A model generated the notes under the pieces. It did not search any database. It worked only from the letters and a program-made list of their open reading frames with translations, and was not told the origin of the DNA. This document shows positions 21,125 through 31,066 of a DNA stretch of 64,000 bases, piece after piece (positions within the stretch are counted from its first letter, which is position 1; each line of letters begins with the position of its first letter). Source of the DNA: Buddleja alternifolia (taxonomy: Eukaryota > Streptophyta > Magnoliopsida > Lamiales > Scrophulariaceae); NCBI GenBank assembly GCA_019426215.1, contig CM033394.1:42406423-42470422 (forward strand), given 5' to 3'. A program made the translations under genes and the position numbers.

Positions 21125-22816
21125 CAGGCACAACAATGGGAAGATTGGAGAATGTCCTATGAATTATGATCTAGTTTCCGCAGCTATTTTGATGTGACAA
21201 CGAGGAGAAAAACCTTTGTTCATAAAAGCATGAAAATATGGGGCCATAGGGAAACATGGAAATATTACCGAGCACCACTTTTTCTATTTTGTTTATTGAT
21301 GTCTCGAGTGCACATCCATTGTACCTTAAATTCTCACATAAAATGAATTTTGAACCAGAAAAAAGGAAAAATTTTGAACAAGAAAATTTAGTTTAAATTT
21401 AATTTGTTCGAACTCAAATATAGTTTATAAAATAATTGAATAATAATCATTTGATAATTACAAGACAGATGAATGACGCTTGAGATCGATTAAAACAAAG
21501 TATGAACTAGAATTTTTCATCAACAATCACATAACTATAAATATTTTACTAATGCGGCACCATGCCTGATGCAATTCTGAAGACTCAAAGTGGTCTAGGG
21601 AATAGTTACAAAGACAAATTGTTCTTCCAAAATTTATTTTGTCTATCCCTTTGAACTCTGTAAAATTATTTTTTATTTATTAAGTTTATAATCTCAATTA
21701 AAGCATTGACGTGACACAATTAATCTCAATCACTATTTTTAGAATAATAGTATTTTTAAAAAAATTAAAATAATAGTATAATATACACATAATTGACTTC
21801 GTTTTAAGGATATCCTAAAAGTTTGATTGAAAGTGAGCTTTCTGGGCTAAAGACTTAAAATTTGGATTGAACTTTCAATATTCTAATAGAGATTTAAGTG
21901 CTACACACATAACGTACAACACTTTTAAAAACTGTAGTTGTGATGATGAGAGATTTTCAATTTTTTATTTGTATAAACTTTTTCATTTACATATTCGAAC
22001 CACTGAGCGTTTCACATTTCACGTGGCGTTTATTTTATTCGTTATAGGAGATATTATACACTTGTATCATATATAAATTGGAGTTTCATTTTTTTTCGAT
22101 AAATACCATAAAAAAATTCTGAACAGCTCAAGTAAAATCAAATGGCAAAACAACACCTAAAGGCAAAAAACCTTGTACCATGTTAGCAAAAGTGTTCCCC
22201 ATAAATAAATGCCGAGAAGAAAAATAGAAAAAGGAGGAAATAAAGAGGTGTCCCTCTTTTCGTTACGTAGTAAAAGAACAAAATGTTAGATTTAATATAT
22301 GTTATTTATGTTAGTCTTTATATTATTTATGGTAGTTTAGATGTCGATAGTTATGTCCTTATTTTATCTCTCTTATTGTAATTTTAATGTAAACATTTGT
22401 TAGTCATTAATAATATTCAAGGGGAATTATACCTTAATACAAAATTATCATTTTATTCATCAATTTACAGACTCCAAAAAAATAAAAACTTATAATAAAA
22501 AAAATCAACATCTCCTCATATAAGGCAAAAACAAAAGGAATTTCTAGAGTTTCTTTTAGTAATTAATAACTATTTAAATACTTAATTTCTAGAGTTTGAG
22601 AAAATAAACATACTTAATTATTTATCATCTCAAAGGCGGCCTACTGCCCCAAAACTGGCCGCCCCTTAATTCCTACTAATAAAAGTTTTACACCTAAAAG
22701 AAGGAGAAATTAAATTACCCCCCAACAAAAAGTGGAAAAGTATTTACAGAAGTGGGGTGGAATTGTAATTATCAATTTTATAGGGAGTAGCTGGAAAACT
22801 TACTCCATTAAAAACC
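21125..22816 (+). repeat. Tandem segmental duplication, copy B (IPT 3' flank)
   Basis: Second unit, head to tail with copy A, ending inside the isopentenyltransferase coding end. It lacks both SINEs of copy A and has its own 154-bp insertion (22285-22438) plus a short extra segment near 21190-21280. Presumably this copy still supplies the transcript end of the gene. Confidence 0.85.
22285..22438. mobile_element. 154-bp insertion with 7-bp duplication, solo-LTR- or MITE-like
   Basis: Flanked by ACAAAAT on both sides (22278-22284 and 22439-22445). Copy A at about 20570 has only one ACAAAAT and no insert. Shifted by one or two bases the insert runs TGTTAGATTT...AATACA, which would fit a small solo LTR with a shorter duplication. 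Class undecided. Confidence 0.55.
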
Positions 22817-23876
22817 GCTTCACAATCTTCACGCTCGGTTCCACCACCTGTCTTTCCCAAATTTCCGCCACCCTCCTCCGGCCGGCGCCTCCCATCGCCG
22901 CCATCACCGATGCGGTGGCGTCCACCCTCTTCAGGTCCCACCCGGCGGCGTCCCTCAGCCGTAGGATCTTCCAGAGCTGCCTTTTGGCCAGCTGACACGT
23001 GTTGTCCTTGATGGCTCTCACTGCGTCCTCATACGCCAACATCTTTTCCACGTCACCGTCAATAGTCAAATCTTCGCCTTTATTTTGGAATTTCTTGAAA
23101 TAGCTTTCAAACTCTGGTACCCCTATGGCCTTCTTTATTCCGGATTGATGATTCACTGAGTCAGACCCGAAGTACTCGGCCAGTTCCTCGTACATCCCCG
23201 AGTCCAGCATGTCGTCCACTCGCTTGACTAAGTATTGGTTTAGTACTTGTGGCGAGACGTCGACCCATATGAAACAACACCTGTATCTAAACTCTTTAGA
23301 GAATGCTATATCTAAGTTCGACTCGTTGAACACGTCTAATTCGGGGTTGAACATCTTAACCAATAACGCGTGGATAAAGGAGTTCGATCCGCCCACGATA
23401 AAGGGTAATTTATTCCGTGAATGGATTTCTGAAATGGTTAACGAAGCGGAAGAGCGGAAGTCGGAGGGGGTGAACTCGGGATGTGACTCGGACGAGTGGA
23501 ACTCGCCGAGGAGATGATGTGGGACGTTATTGCGCTCGTGTAATGGGATTTTGTTGGTGGTGATATCTAAGCCATTGTAGACTTGGATTTTGTCTGAATT
23601 GATAATTTCCGATGAAGGGAAGAATCTGGAAGCTAAATCGACGGAGAGTTTTGATTTGCCGCAGCCTGTAGGGCCTAATACTACGACGATTTTGTTGCGG
23701 CCGCGGACGGTGGCGGCGGCGGCGGTGATGGTGAAGGAAGCAGCATGGTGGGCCCACCTGGAGGAGGGTAACTTTTTGGAAAAGGAGAGGGAGAGGGAGA
23801 GGAGGAGGGTGTTATGGTTTTTGTAATTACAAGGGAAGTGATGAGGTGCTGTTTGGAGGAGTGATGATCTTCTCAT
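22800..23876 (-). CDS. IPT: Adenylate isopentenyltransferase (cytokinin synthesis)
   Basis: The enzyme transfers the dimethylallyl group of DMAPP to the N6 of AMP/ADP/ATP, the first committed step of cytokinin synthesis. The 358-residue frame is single-exon, as usual for this family. Visible motifs: P-loop GPTGCGKS (68-75), SDKIQVYNGLDI-x-TNK (94-109, with the Asp expected as general base), VPHHLLG (118-124), GGSNSF (162-167), YRCCFIWVDV (198-207), GIKKAIGVPEF (246-256), LAKRQ (296-300, usually ACRQ) and RVDAT (317-321). Residues 1-60 are Ser/Arg-rich with few acidic residues and may be a plastid transit peptide, so the plastid and the DMAPP of the MEP pathway are the likely site and source. 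The ATG at 23876 gives the transit region and is preceded by a TATA box about 100 bp upstream. The coding end coincides with a tandem-duplication breakpoint. Which IPT paralogue (IPT1/3/5/7) is unresolved. Confidence 0.92.
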   Translation of the reverse strand: MRRSSLLQTAPHHFPCNYKNHNTLLLSLSLSFSKKLPSSRWAHHAASFTITAAAATVRGRNKIVVVLGPTGCGKSKLSVDLASRFFPSSEIINSDKIQVYNGLDITTNKIPLHERNNVPHHLLGEFHSSESHPEFTPSDFRSSASLTISEIHSRNKLPFIVGGSNSFIHALLVKMFNPELDVFNESNLDIAFSKEFRYRCCFIWVDVSPQVLNQYLVKRVDDMLDSGMYEELAEYFGSDSVNHQSGIKKAIGVPEFESYFKKFQNKGEDLTIDGDVEKMLAYEDAVRAIKDNTCQLAKRQLWKILRLRDAAGWDLKRVDATASVMAAMGGAGRRRVAEIWERQVVEPSVKIVKRFLME

Positions 23877-23973
23877 ATGGGGAATGAATGGGAAGAGAGA
23901 GAGATTTGTGTGTATGTATATGTGTATGTAATGAAGTGATGAGTGGGATGGAGGTATGGTGCGGGTTTGTTAT

Positions 23974-23986
23974 GTTTTATAAATAT
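23974..23986 (-). promoter_or_regulatory. TATA box of the isopentenyltransferase gene
   Basis: The minus strand reads ATATTTATAAAAC about 100 bp upstream of the ATG. Between it and the start is a CT-rich leader (CTCTCTCTTCCC), typical of plant 5' untranslated regions. Confidence 0.55.
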
Positions 23987-24227
23987 GCAGAGTGAGAGTG
24001 TTTTTTTGTCTGGAGCTGTTGGGAGTGATGGACTGATGAATATATGTAATATATAATATATATATATATGTATGTATGTATGTATTGCGCGTGTGTGTGT
24101 AAATATATTAGTTGCTCTTTTTCTGCAAATCTTTCAGCTGTTTCGTTTTCTTTTTCATGAAACTGGAGATCGTACTTCAGATAGTCATTAATTCAAACAG
24201 ATATTTCTCTTGCAATTCGTAATACAT

Positions 24228-24261
<34 letters not shown>

Positions 24262-24790
24262 TCATGCCAACACTGGAGTTGAAATTTATTTGGTTAATTT
24301 GTGATGAGTTAGGACTCTCCCTCTTCTCCAGGAATTTCTCCCATGCTAAAACCAATTCCCTTATCATCATTTGGGGAAATTTCATGCTACCAAAATGAAT
24401 AATTATCAAGCGTATTTGTCAACCATTTAATATGCACATATTGATGTCATTTTCCCACTATTCACTTAGATCATGTTTGGCGTCTCTGGTTCAAAATCTA
24501 AAATCAGAAAAAACTAAAATCTTAGCTAAAAAAAAAAAAAGAACGCATTTGGACAACATTAAAAATTCAAGCTTTTATTACCAAGATTAATTCTATAAGA
24601 ATCGATTATTGTACAACCAATTATGCGAGTCACTACGAAACTCATAAATGTTCATAGTCATATATACTTGACTCGAGATCAATATTCACGAGTTGATTTA
24701 AGATTAGTTTATACAACACAACTAGTCAAACTTGATCATATGTTTTTTGTTTGACAATGAACTTCGCTCAAATTTAACTCGATTAATTTA
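23987..24790. other. IPT upstream region; microsatellites
   Basis: Contains TA and TGTA microsatellites at about 24052-24083 and 24230-24262 and a 13-bp A run near 24528. Upstream regulatory sites of the IPT gene may lie here, but none can be named. No second gene. Confidence 0.4.
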
Positions 24791-24994
24791 ACCAAAGACC
24801 TGTTGGTCTGGTGGTATCTACCTCCCAATTTATGTGAGAGGTCCTGAGTTTGAATCCATGCTGCCATAAGCTGTGGCTCTCCCCTCCTTTATGGAGCTAG
24901 ATAGAATTTTTATGGCTCAATATTATAACTATCAATCTGAATTTGTCGGGCTAGATATGTAGGGTATCCCCTCTCTCTTGAATTTAAAAAAAAG
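24791..24994 (+). mobile_element. tRNA-derived SINE, about 204 bp
   Basis: A-box-like TTGGTCTGGTGGTATCTACC, B box GTCCTGAGTTTGAATCC, and an A-rich 3' end. Flanked by a 20-bp direct repeat, AAATTTAACTCGATTAATTT, at 24770-24789 and 24995-25014. The length and quality of the duplication indicate a fairly recent insertion. Confidence 0.85.
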
Positions 24995-25074
24995 AAATTT
25001 AACTCGATTAATTTTAAAAAAATAAAAATGTAAAAAGTCAAGCTACTCCAAATTGACTCCACTAGCGGATCATG

Positions 25075-25177
25075 CCTAGTTCTATTGGCAAAATTGAATT
25101 CTTAATATGTAGACATTTTGAGTTTTACTCTCGCCAATGACAATGAACATTTATCTATTTTTATAGTAGTTGTTAAC
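25075..25177 (+). mobile_element. SINE head, apparently split by a hAT element
   Basis: TGCCTAGTTCTATTGGCAAA and GAGTTTTACTCTCGCC are placed like the A and B boxes of the SINE at 19871. A tail-like text with repeated GTAATAGTTG and TTTGCT words, as in that SINE, follows the hAT element at about 25808-25850. So a SINE of that family may have been cut by the insertion at 25178-25799. Confidence 0.4.
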
Positions 25178-25799
25178 CTATAAAGCACGGGCACTCCGAA
25201 AATTATCCACAGGCGGTGTCGGGCGCGTGTCGGACACGACACGCTTCCGACACGCCTCCTTCACGTGTCGGACACGGCTAATATGTGTCCATGGTTAAAA
25301 AATAAAAAAGCAATTCGGACACCGTGTTGGACACGACCAAATGTGTGTTCGACACGGTGATACACGGTTGACAGTTTTTCAAAGAAATTAAAAAGTGTAG
25401 GGTTCCAATTGTAAATAGAAAAACTTCAAAAATCCTAATTCTAATTTTTGAGCATTTGATACTTTGATTGTATTTGTAATTATTTTGTAATTTATGACTG
25501 TTTATATTTTTGTTTTGCATTCGTTATTGACTTATTGTTGATAAGTAGTTGAATTTTTTCAAACATATAGAGATTTACAAAGAAGTAAGGAAAATAAAAA
25601 TTTAACAATACAAGTAAACAACATTTTCATAACTTATTTTTCTAACAAATTAATTGAAATTAAAATCAATATCTAATTTTTGTTATATATATATATATAT
25701 AATTGACATTCGTGTCGGAGTCATGTCGTGTCCTAATTTTTTGAAAAATGCCGTGCCCCCGTGTCCGTATCGTGTCGTGTCAGTGTCGCTGTGTCATAG
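25178..25799. mobile_element. hAT-type non-autonomous element, 622 bp
   Basis: Flanked by an exact 8-bp duplication TTGTTAAC (25170-25177 and 25800-25807). The ends are CTATAAAGCAC and the reversed CTATGACACAG, with many GTGTCGGACACG and CGTGTCGTGTC subterminal words, as is typical of hAT ends. No transposase frame remains. A TA microsatellite lies at about 25685-25701. Confidence 0.8.
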
Positions 25800-25807
25800 T
25801 TGTTAAC

Positions 25808-27812
25808 TAATTGTAATAGTTGTTGATTGTAATATTTGCTTGGTAGTTGTAAATTGTTAGTATTTGATATTCATGACATGTATCATGTAGCCGAAACATT
25901 CAAAAAAGAAAACAACTCCATTAAAGTTGAGTTCTGTTTTATTAAAAATCAAACCAAACTCAAACAAAAATTAACTAATTATTTATTAATATTCGAATAT
26001 TATTATCTGTCCAGAAAATGCTTGAACGCCCATCAAACTTATTATACCTCTTTCGATGAATTCATAAATAATTAGTTAATGTTCTATTAATTAACAAAAT
26101 AATAGTAAATAACATGGTCAGTATAATATATGAAAATTTAATACATTCAAACTTCGAACACTCAATAGAATAGGTTAATTACTTAGAATAATAAAAGAAG
26201 ATTTGATTTAATTTAGGTCTATAGCAAAAGAAATTATTTGAAACAAAATAAATACTTTCTCTTTTTCGTTTTATGTTTAACAATGAACAAACAAGTTTTG
26301 AGAATAGATAGGTCATAGCAATAAGTTTATGTTTTCTTTGCAACCGAATTAAGTTTTTAATACTTACGAGAATAATTGAACTTCAATGTACTTCATGTAT
26401 AATAGAATAACAATTTTGACTCGAATATAAATAGTTTAATTGATTATTTAGCAAAAAAGAAAACAAAATGTGCATAGTTGATTTACATGGACACACATTT
26501 TATTAGTATTAATTCTATTTCAAAAAAATACTATTTATTATCTCTCATTCAAAAAAAAAAACAGAATCTCATGCCAAACAAGCCCTTATCCGGAACAAGA
26601 TCTCCTGCATTAGGGCGCAGAATCCCTGAGATTGTGCTCAATCTGAACCGCTAACAGGTGCATAGCTACAATTCATTTACCAGTGGTTTGTTGATAATTT
26701 GATAGAGGGAGTACTCCGGTCTGATCAAATTTCAATAAATTATATTTGTCATTTTATTATTTACAAGATAAGTATATTAAAATTTAATCATATTAACTTC
26801 AGATTGGAGTTTATAATCCACCGTATTTTGGAGCAGACATGAAACCCAAGTACCAAGCATAGTTCAAAGTATGATATTTGATAATATTGGCCGATACGTA
26901 TCTGGATCGGCACTTGTCGATTCGATAATATCAAATGATATCTATTATTCAACATTATATGTATCATCGATAACATCCGATAATATAGGATGATATTGCT
27001 GATACAATGATATTATCGGTAATAATATTGGATAATATCGTACATCTCGGATGTTATTTTCAATAATTAGAATTTTCTTTATTTCTTATAAATATGCTTT
27101 GGGATATAATTGAATGGATGTATTATTGCATAACATTGAAAGGTTATGATTTACAAATTTAGGTTCGTCAATCACATAATATTCAAAATTATGTGTATGT
27201 AATGTAATATGTTCGTTCATAATGTACTAATTAATGAAAACTTTTGTTTTATATCTTTTTTATAATTTTATGATTTTTTTTAGAACCTTTTAGCATTCTA
27301 TCATGCATTTATTTTGTATCGCCTGATAATATCTTGATATATCGCGACCACTATGAAACAACACCTGCCAATATTATGCCTTTAAATCATGGTGCCAAGC
27401 CAACCCTTAGTGCATATATAAGGTCAAGTAATGAATGACTAGTAATATATCACACAATTAAAAACATCAAAAAAAAGGAAGCCAATTGGTTTAATTAATT
27501 CGTTACAAGTTGATAACATATATATTTATTCTTTTTCTTTTGTTTAAGCCTCACACAAGAGTGGAGTTCAGACTCCTGATGTCATTCTTTTTCTTTTGTT
27601 AACGAATACCCTCACAATCCAAGTGCGTATATATACACACACACATATATACATACACACAATGGAAGTTGGTGTGGATGGAAAAAGAATCGCTTAAACA
27701 AGAAGTTACGGGTCTTGTGTATGCAAAGAAAAAACAAACGTCTACACAATTGCACCTGACAACCTTAAGAATAAGTCTTGAGTCTTTTAGTTTGAAATAC
27801 CTCGGTAAACAA

Positions 27813-27844
<32 letters not shown>

Positions 27845-28335
27845 CTTAGTTTCAACTAGAAGTAAAACTAGTTTAGCTGCTTTAGCATCTTTTTGCTAGA
27901 AATCTTAAGAAATGGTTTGGGTTGTAGACAAGTTGATACTAGAGCTTGGGATCCCAAACTTGTCAGTTTCCACATTCATAATCAATAGAGAAACTTATCA
28001 CAATTTTTTTTTTTTGGGAGAAGTAAAATCAATATAAGCAATCAACATATAGGAAAATAAATCAAATATCATTCCATAATAATATTGACTTATCACAAAT
28101 TGATGGTGCTTGAAGTATTACTATGCTTATTCTTGTGATCTAATGTAGGCCCCAAAAACTCAAGCCTATCAAAAGTTCATTTTGGACTTTTTTTAGTCTT
28201 TTGATTGGAATTAACTAAGATTTAATTGGACTTATAAAATTCATTAAAATATAAACATTTATAAGAGATGCTTTAGAGTGCATGATGAAAATTATAGGAT
28301 ATATGGGAGTTAGAATAAGATTTAGCAGCTTATAA
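25808..28335. other. No gene; GATAAT-rich block and microsatellites
   Basis: AT-rich. At 26870-27060 and 27320-27345 there are many GATAATAT/GATATTAT words, partly palindromic (TGATATTATCGG), perhaps a decayed foldback element of about 480 bp. TA/CA microsatellites at 27630-27660 and 27815-27845. A 76-codon frame at 27669-27899 has no motif and runs through a TA repeat. Confidence 0.45.
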
Positions 28336-28936
28336 GGCCTATTGGACAGACGTCTATTTCCGATTTCTCATTTTTCTTAAATAAAGTAAGAGAAATTATT
28401 TTTAAGGAAATAGAAATATGAAAGAGGAAGTGTGTTTGGATGAATTTTTTGATAGAAAAAAGTGTAATGATTAAGTGTGAAGTGATATTTTTTCTTTTTT
28501 GTAAGAAAAACATTTTTTTTTGTGGGAAATTGATATGGATGAACTTTGTTTTTATAAGAACTTTTAATATATTTAAACTAAACTCATCAATTAAGACATC
28601 AAAAATATGCAAAATGGATCTTATTTCGTAGCCTACATTATTCCAAATAAAGATATGTGATTATTTTGATGATTATATCAAGATATTGATGGATAAAGTA
28701 CTTTTAATTATTTGGTGAACTGTCTAATCATGAATAGTAAAAATTCTGACTTTCTAAGAAAAATTTGAGAGAAATGCCAAGTAATCTATTTTTCAAAAAA
28801 ATTTAAGATTTTTTTCTGAGAAATTGTGTGTCGTATTTCTTTGGGATATTTTTGGGAGATGTCAAACAAATGAATTTTTGATGAAAAAATCTCTGAGAAA
28901 TCGAGAAATGAGAATCAGCATCCCATCCAATTGGGT
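28336..28936. mobile_element. Tourist-like TIR element, 601 bp
   Basis: The left end GGCCTATTGGACAGACG and the reversed right end ACCCAATTGGATGGGATG are imperfect inverted repeats, flanked by TAA (28333-28335 and 28937-28939). Both arms continue with a TTTCTCATTTTTC or TTCTCATTTCTC word. No transposase. Confidence 0.55.
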
Positions 28937-28939
28937 TAA

Positions 28940-29262
28940 ATTTCTTAGAAAATAAAGAGACCTTAATTAGCATGGTTTATTTTACTAATGTTACAAATTT
29001 AACTATCTATTCATGATGGTAACTAATTAAATTGACATATCTATTAATTACGTTAAATCATCTTACAATGTGCTAAACTTTTTTTAGTACGAGTAAATTG
29101 TGATTTTATTTTTAAAATTATGAGCTCTAAGTTTTTACAATGATTAACTTTAGCAAAATTAAATTACATGCACATCGTCTAAATACTGTAATTTGAAATA
29201 AGCTAATTAATGAAAAAATGAAAGGCGGGATCAAACTTCGAGTCTACGTGTGATAGATTAAT
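28940..29262. other. Spacer, nothing recognised
   Basis: AT-rich, no gene. Confidence 0.3.
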
Positions 29263-29947
29263 TTAATAGAAAGGGGTAATTACACTGGGTACCCCTTAGG
29301 TATTGCCTAATTAGAAAAAATATTTTCTAGTTCGATAAATTACGTCTAACATCCCAACGTTTCATTCCGTCCAACAATCGGCAACCGTTAAGGTTTCACT
29401 ACGGCGCCTTTAAAATTTTGGTGAACTTCCTAAAATACCCTAACTTTTTTTCAACTTGGAAACTCAACTTTTTTCGGACGATTATACCCTTTTGGTGTTA
29501 TTTGTAATATTTTGCAAAAAATATAAGTGTTATATGTAATGTTGTGTATGTAAAGTATACAAATAATTATTTATAATAAAAGTTATTTGAGTTATGATAT
29601 GTTATAAATTTGCTTGTTTGTTAAGCCATATATTAGTGTGATTTATATTGGATTATGCATGATTTTATACCATATATGCAGGTAATATGTGTGTTAGTGA
29701 GTTTAGGAGAAAATCAATGCAATAGAGGAAAAACATGTAAAGAAGAAGATCTCAGTGAAAAATAAGCTACTGGTTCCAACGTTTAAATATGGGCTGAGTA
29801 ACGTTCAAACGTGGAGGTCAAAATGTCTAAGTCAAAGAAGAAGTCAATGTTCGAATTTGAAGAAAAGTGACGTTCGAACGTCGGGGTCCGCTGAGCAAAT
29901 TTTGAAAATTTTCAAGTTTAATTTGTGTAAAAGTCTTCCTCCTTTGG

Positions 29948-29956
29948 CTATAAATA
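29948..29956 (+). promoter_or_regulatory. TATA box in gypsy LTR
   Basis: CTATAAATA within GGCTATAAATATCAG, followed about 30 bp later by a leader-like GTGATTAGGGTTCCG. Placed as expected for the LTR promoter. Confidence 0.45.
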
Positions 29957-30847
29957 TCAGATCTTTTCTCTGTGATTAGGGTTCCGAATTTCATACACTT
30001 TTACACACTTTTGGAGCAAAAGAAGGATGAAGATCAAATAACATTAAGATTCAAAAATTGAAGATTCATCAATATAGGGAGTTTATTCAAGAACATGATA
30101 TCTAGTTTTTATTGTTTTTCCATAGTTATGGGTAACTAAATTTGTAGACTAAAGCATGTTTAGGCCGAATCATGATTTTTTTTTATATGTATATATATAG
30201 AAGTAATTTTTCCGTATTATTGATTATTGTTTGCTAAGTGTCTTGATCTTGTTCTTACTACTTCTGTGTGTTTGGCCATCACATGTATGATATATTGCTT
30301 AAATTAGTCGTTCGGGAGAAGGTAATTTAAGGTCCGAAGAGGATCATCACATAACCTGAGTACAGGAATTGTCATAGACATAGGTAAAGATTCCTGGGTA
30401 CAGTTAACTAGTTATTTCGGGAAATTTCTATTTGTTAATGCATGCTTGCTAATTAGACTTCCGGATAGGGATATTACGAGGGCCATTAATTTAGAATAGG
30501 TTTGTTATCACACGGGATCGGTTAATGAACATAAAAAGAAATTCCACCTTAGCAACAAGAATTTGAAATACGACTAACACTTTTATATTGATAGATAATT
30601 GGTTTGTGTTGAGGCATGTGCCTTGGTTGTTTTTCTCTATCTGTTTTTCATAAGTATATCAATCCTTGTTTTATTCTAGTTATTTACAATTCTTTGCTTT
30701 AGTTTAAATTAACATGATTTAAGTTCGTTATTGCTAAAATTCGAGTCTTTGTGGGATCAACAATCCGGACTTTTCATCCACTTTATTACTTGTATGATCA
30801 GTCCTCTTGCAATACAAACACGCGTTAATTTATATCGTGTCAAGTTT

Positions 30848-30866
30848 TTGGTGCCGTTGTCTGGGA
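30848..30866 (+). other. Retrotransposon primer-binding site (tRNA-Asp type)
   Basis: TTGGTGCCGTTGTCTGGGA differs by two bases from the TTGGCGCCGTTGCCGGGGA consensus common in Athila and Tat elements and usually assigned to tRNA-Asp. It lies a few bases after the presumed LTR end. Confidence 0.75.
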
Positions 30867-31066
30867 CTTGTTAATTTTAGTTTCGTTTTTCTTTCAAGTT
30901 TCATAGTTTTTTTATATATATTCTGCTTTTGTTTTATTTACTGTTCTAATTTTGTCTTTAGTTTGCTTTCACTTGTAGCTTTATCACTCGAGCTTGTGAA
31001 GGAAAGCTCGAGGAATTAGACCCAAAAATCGAACTTAATATCCGAGCAAACTGATGAAATTGCGCC

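Noticed and set aside
22732..23826. Several frames overlapping the isopentenyltransferase gene on both strands
   Set aside because: Shadows of the GC-richer coding sequence; no motif and no separate start context.
19871..25110. tRNA genes suggested by A and B boxes
   Set aside because: The boxes are followed by unrelated tails and A runs with long target duplications and cannot fold into a cloverleaf; they are SINEs.
24472..26582. A 2.1-kb TIR element with ends like CATGTTTGGC and a reversed GGCTTGTTTGGCATG
   Set aside because: The similarity is limited to about 10 bp of a common terminus style, with no matching target duplication; probably two unrelated remnants.
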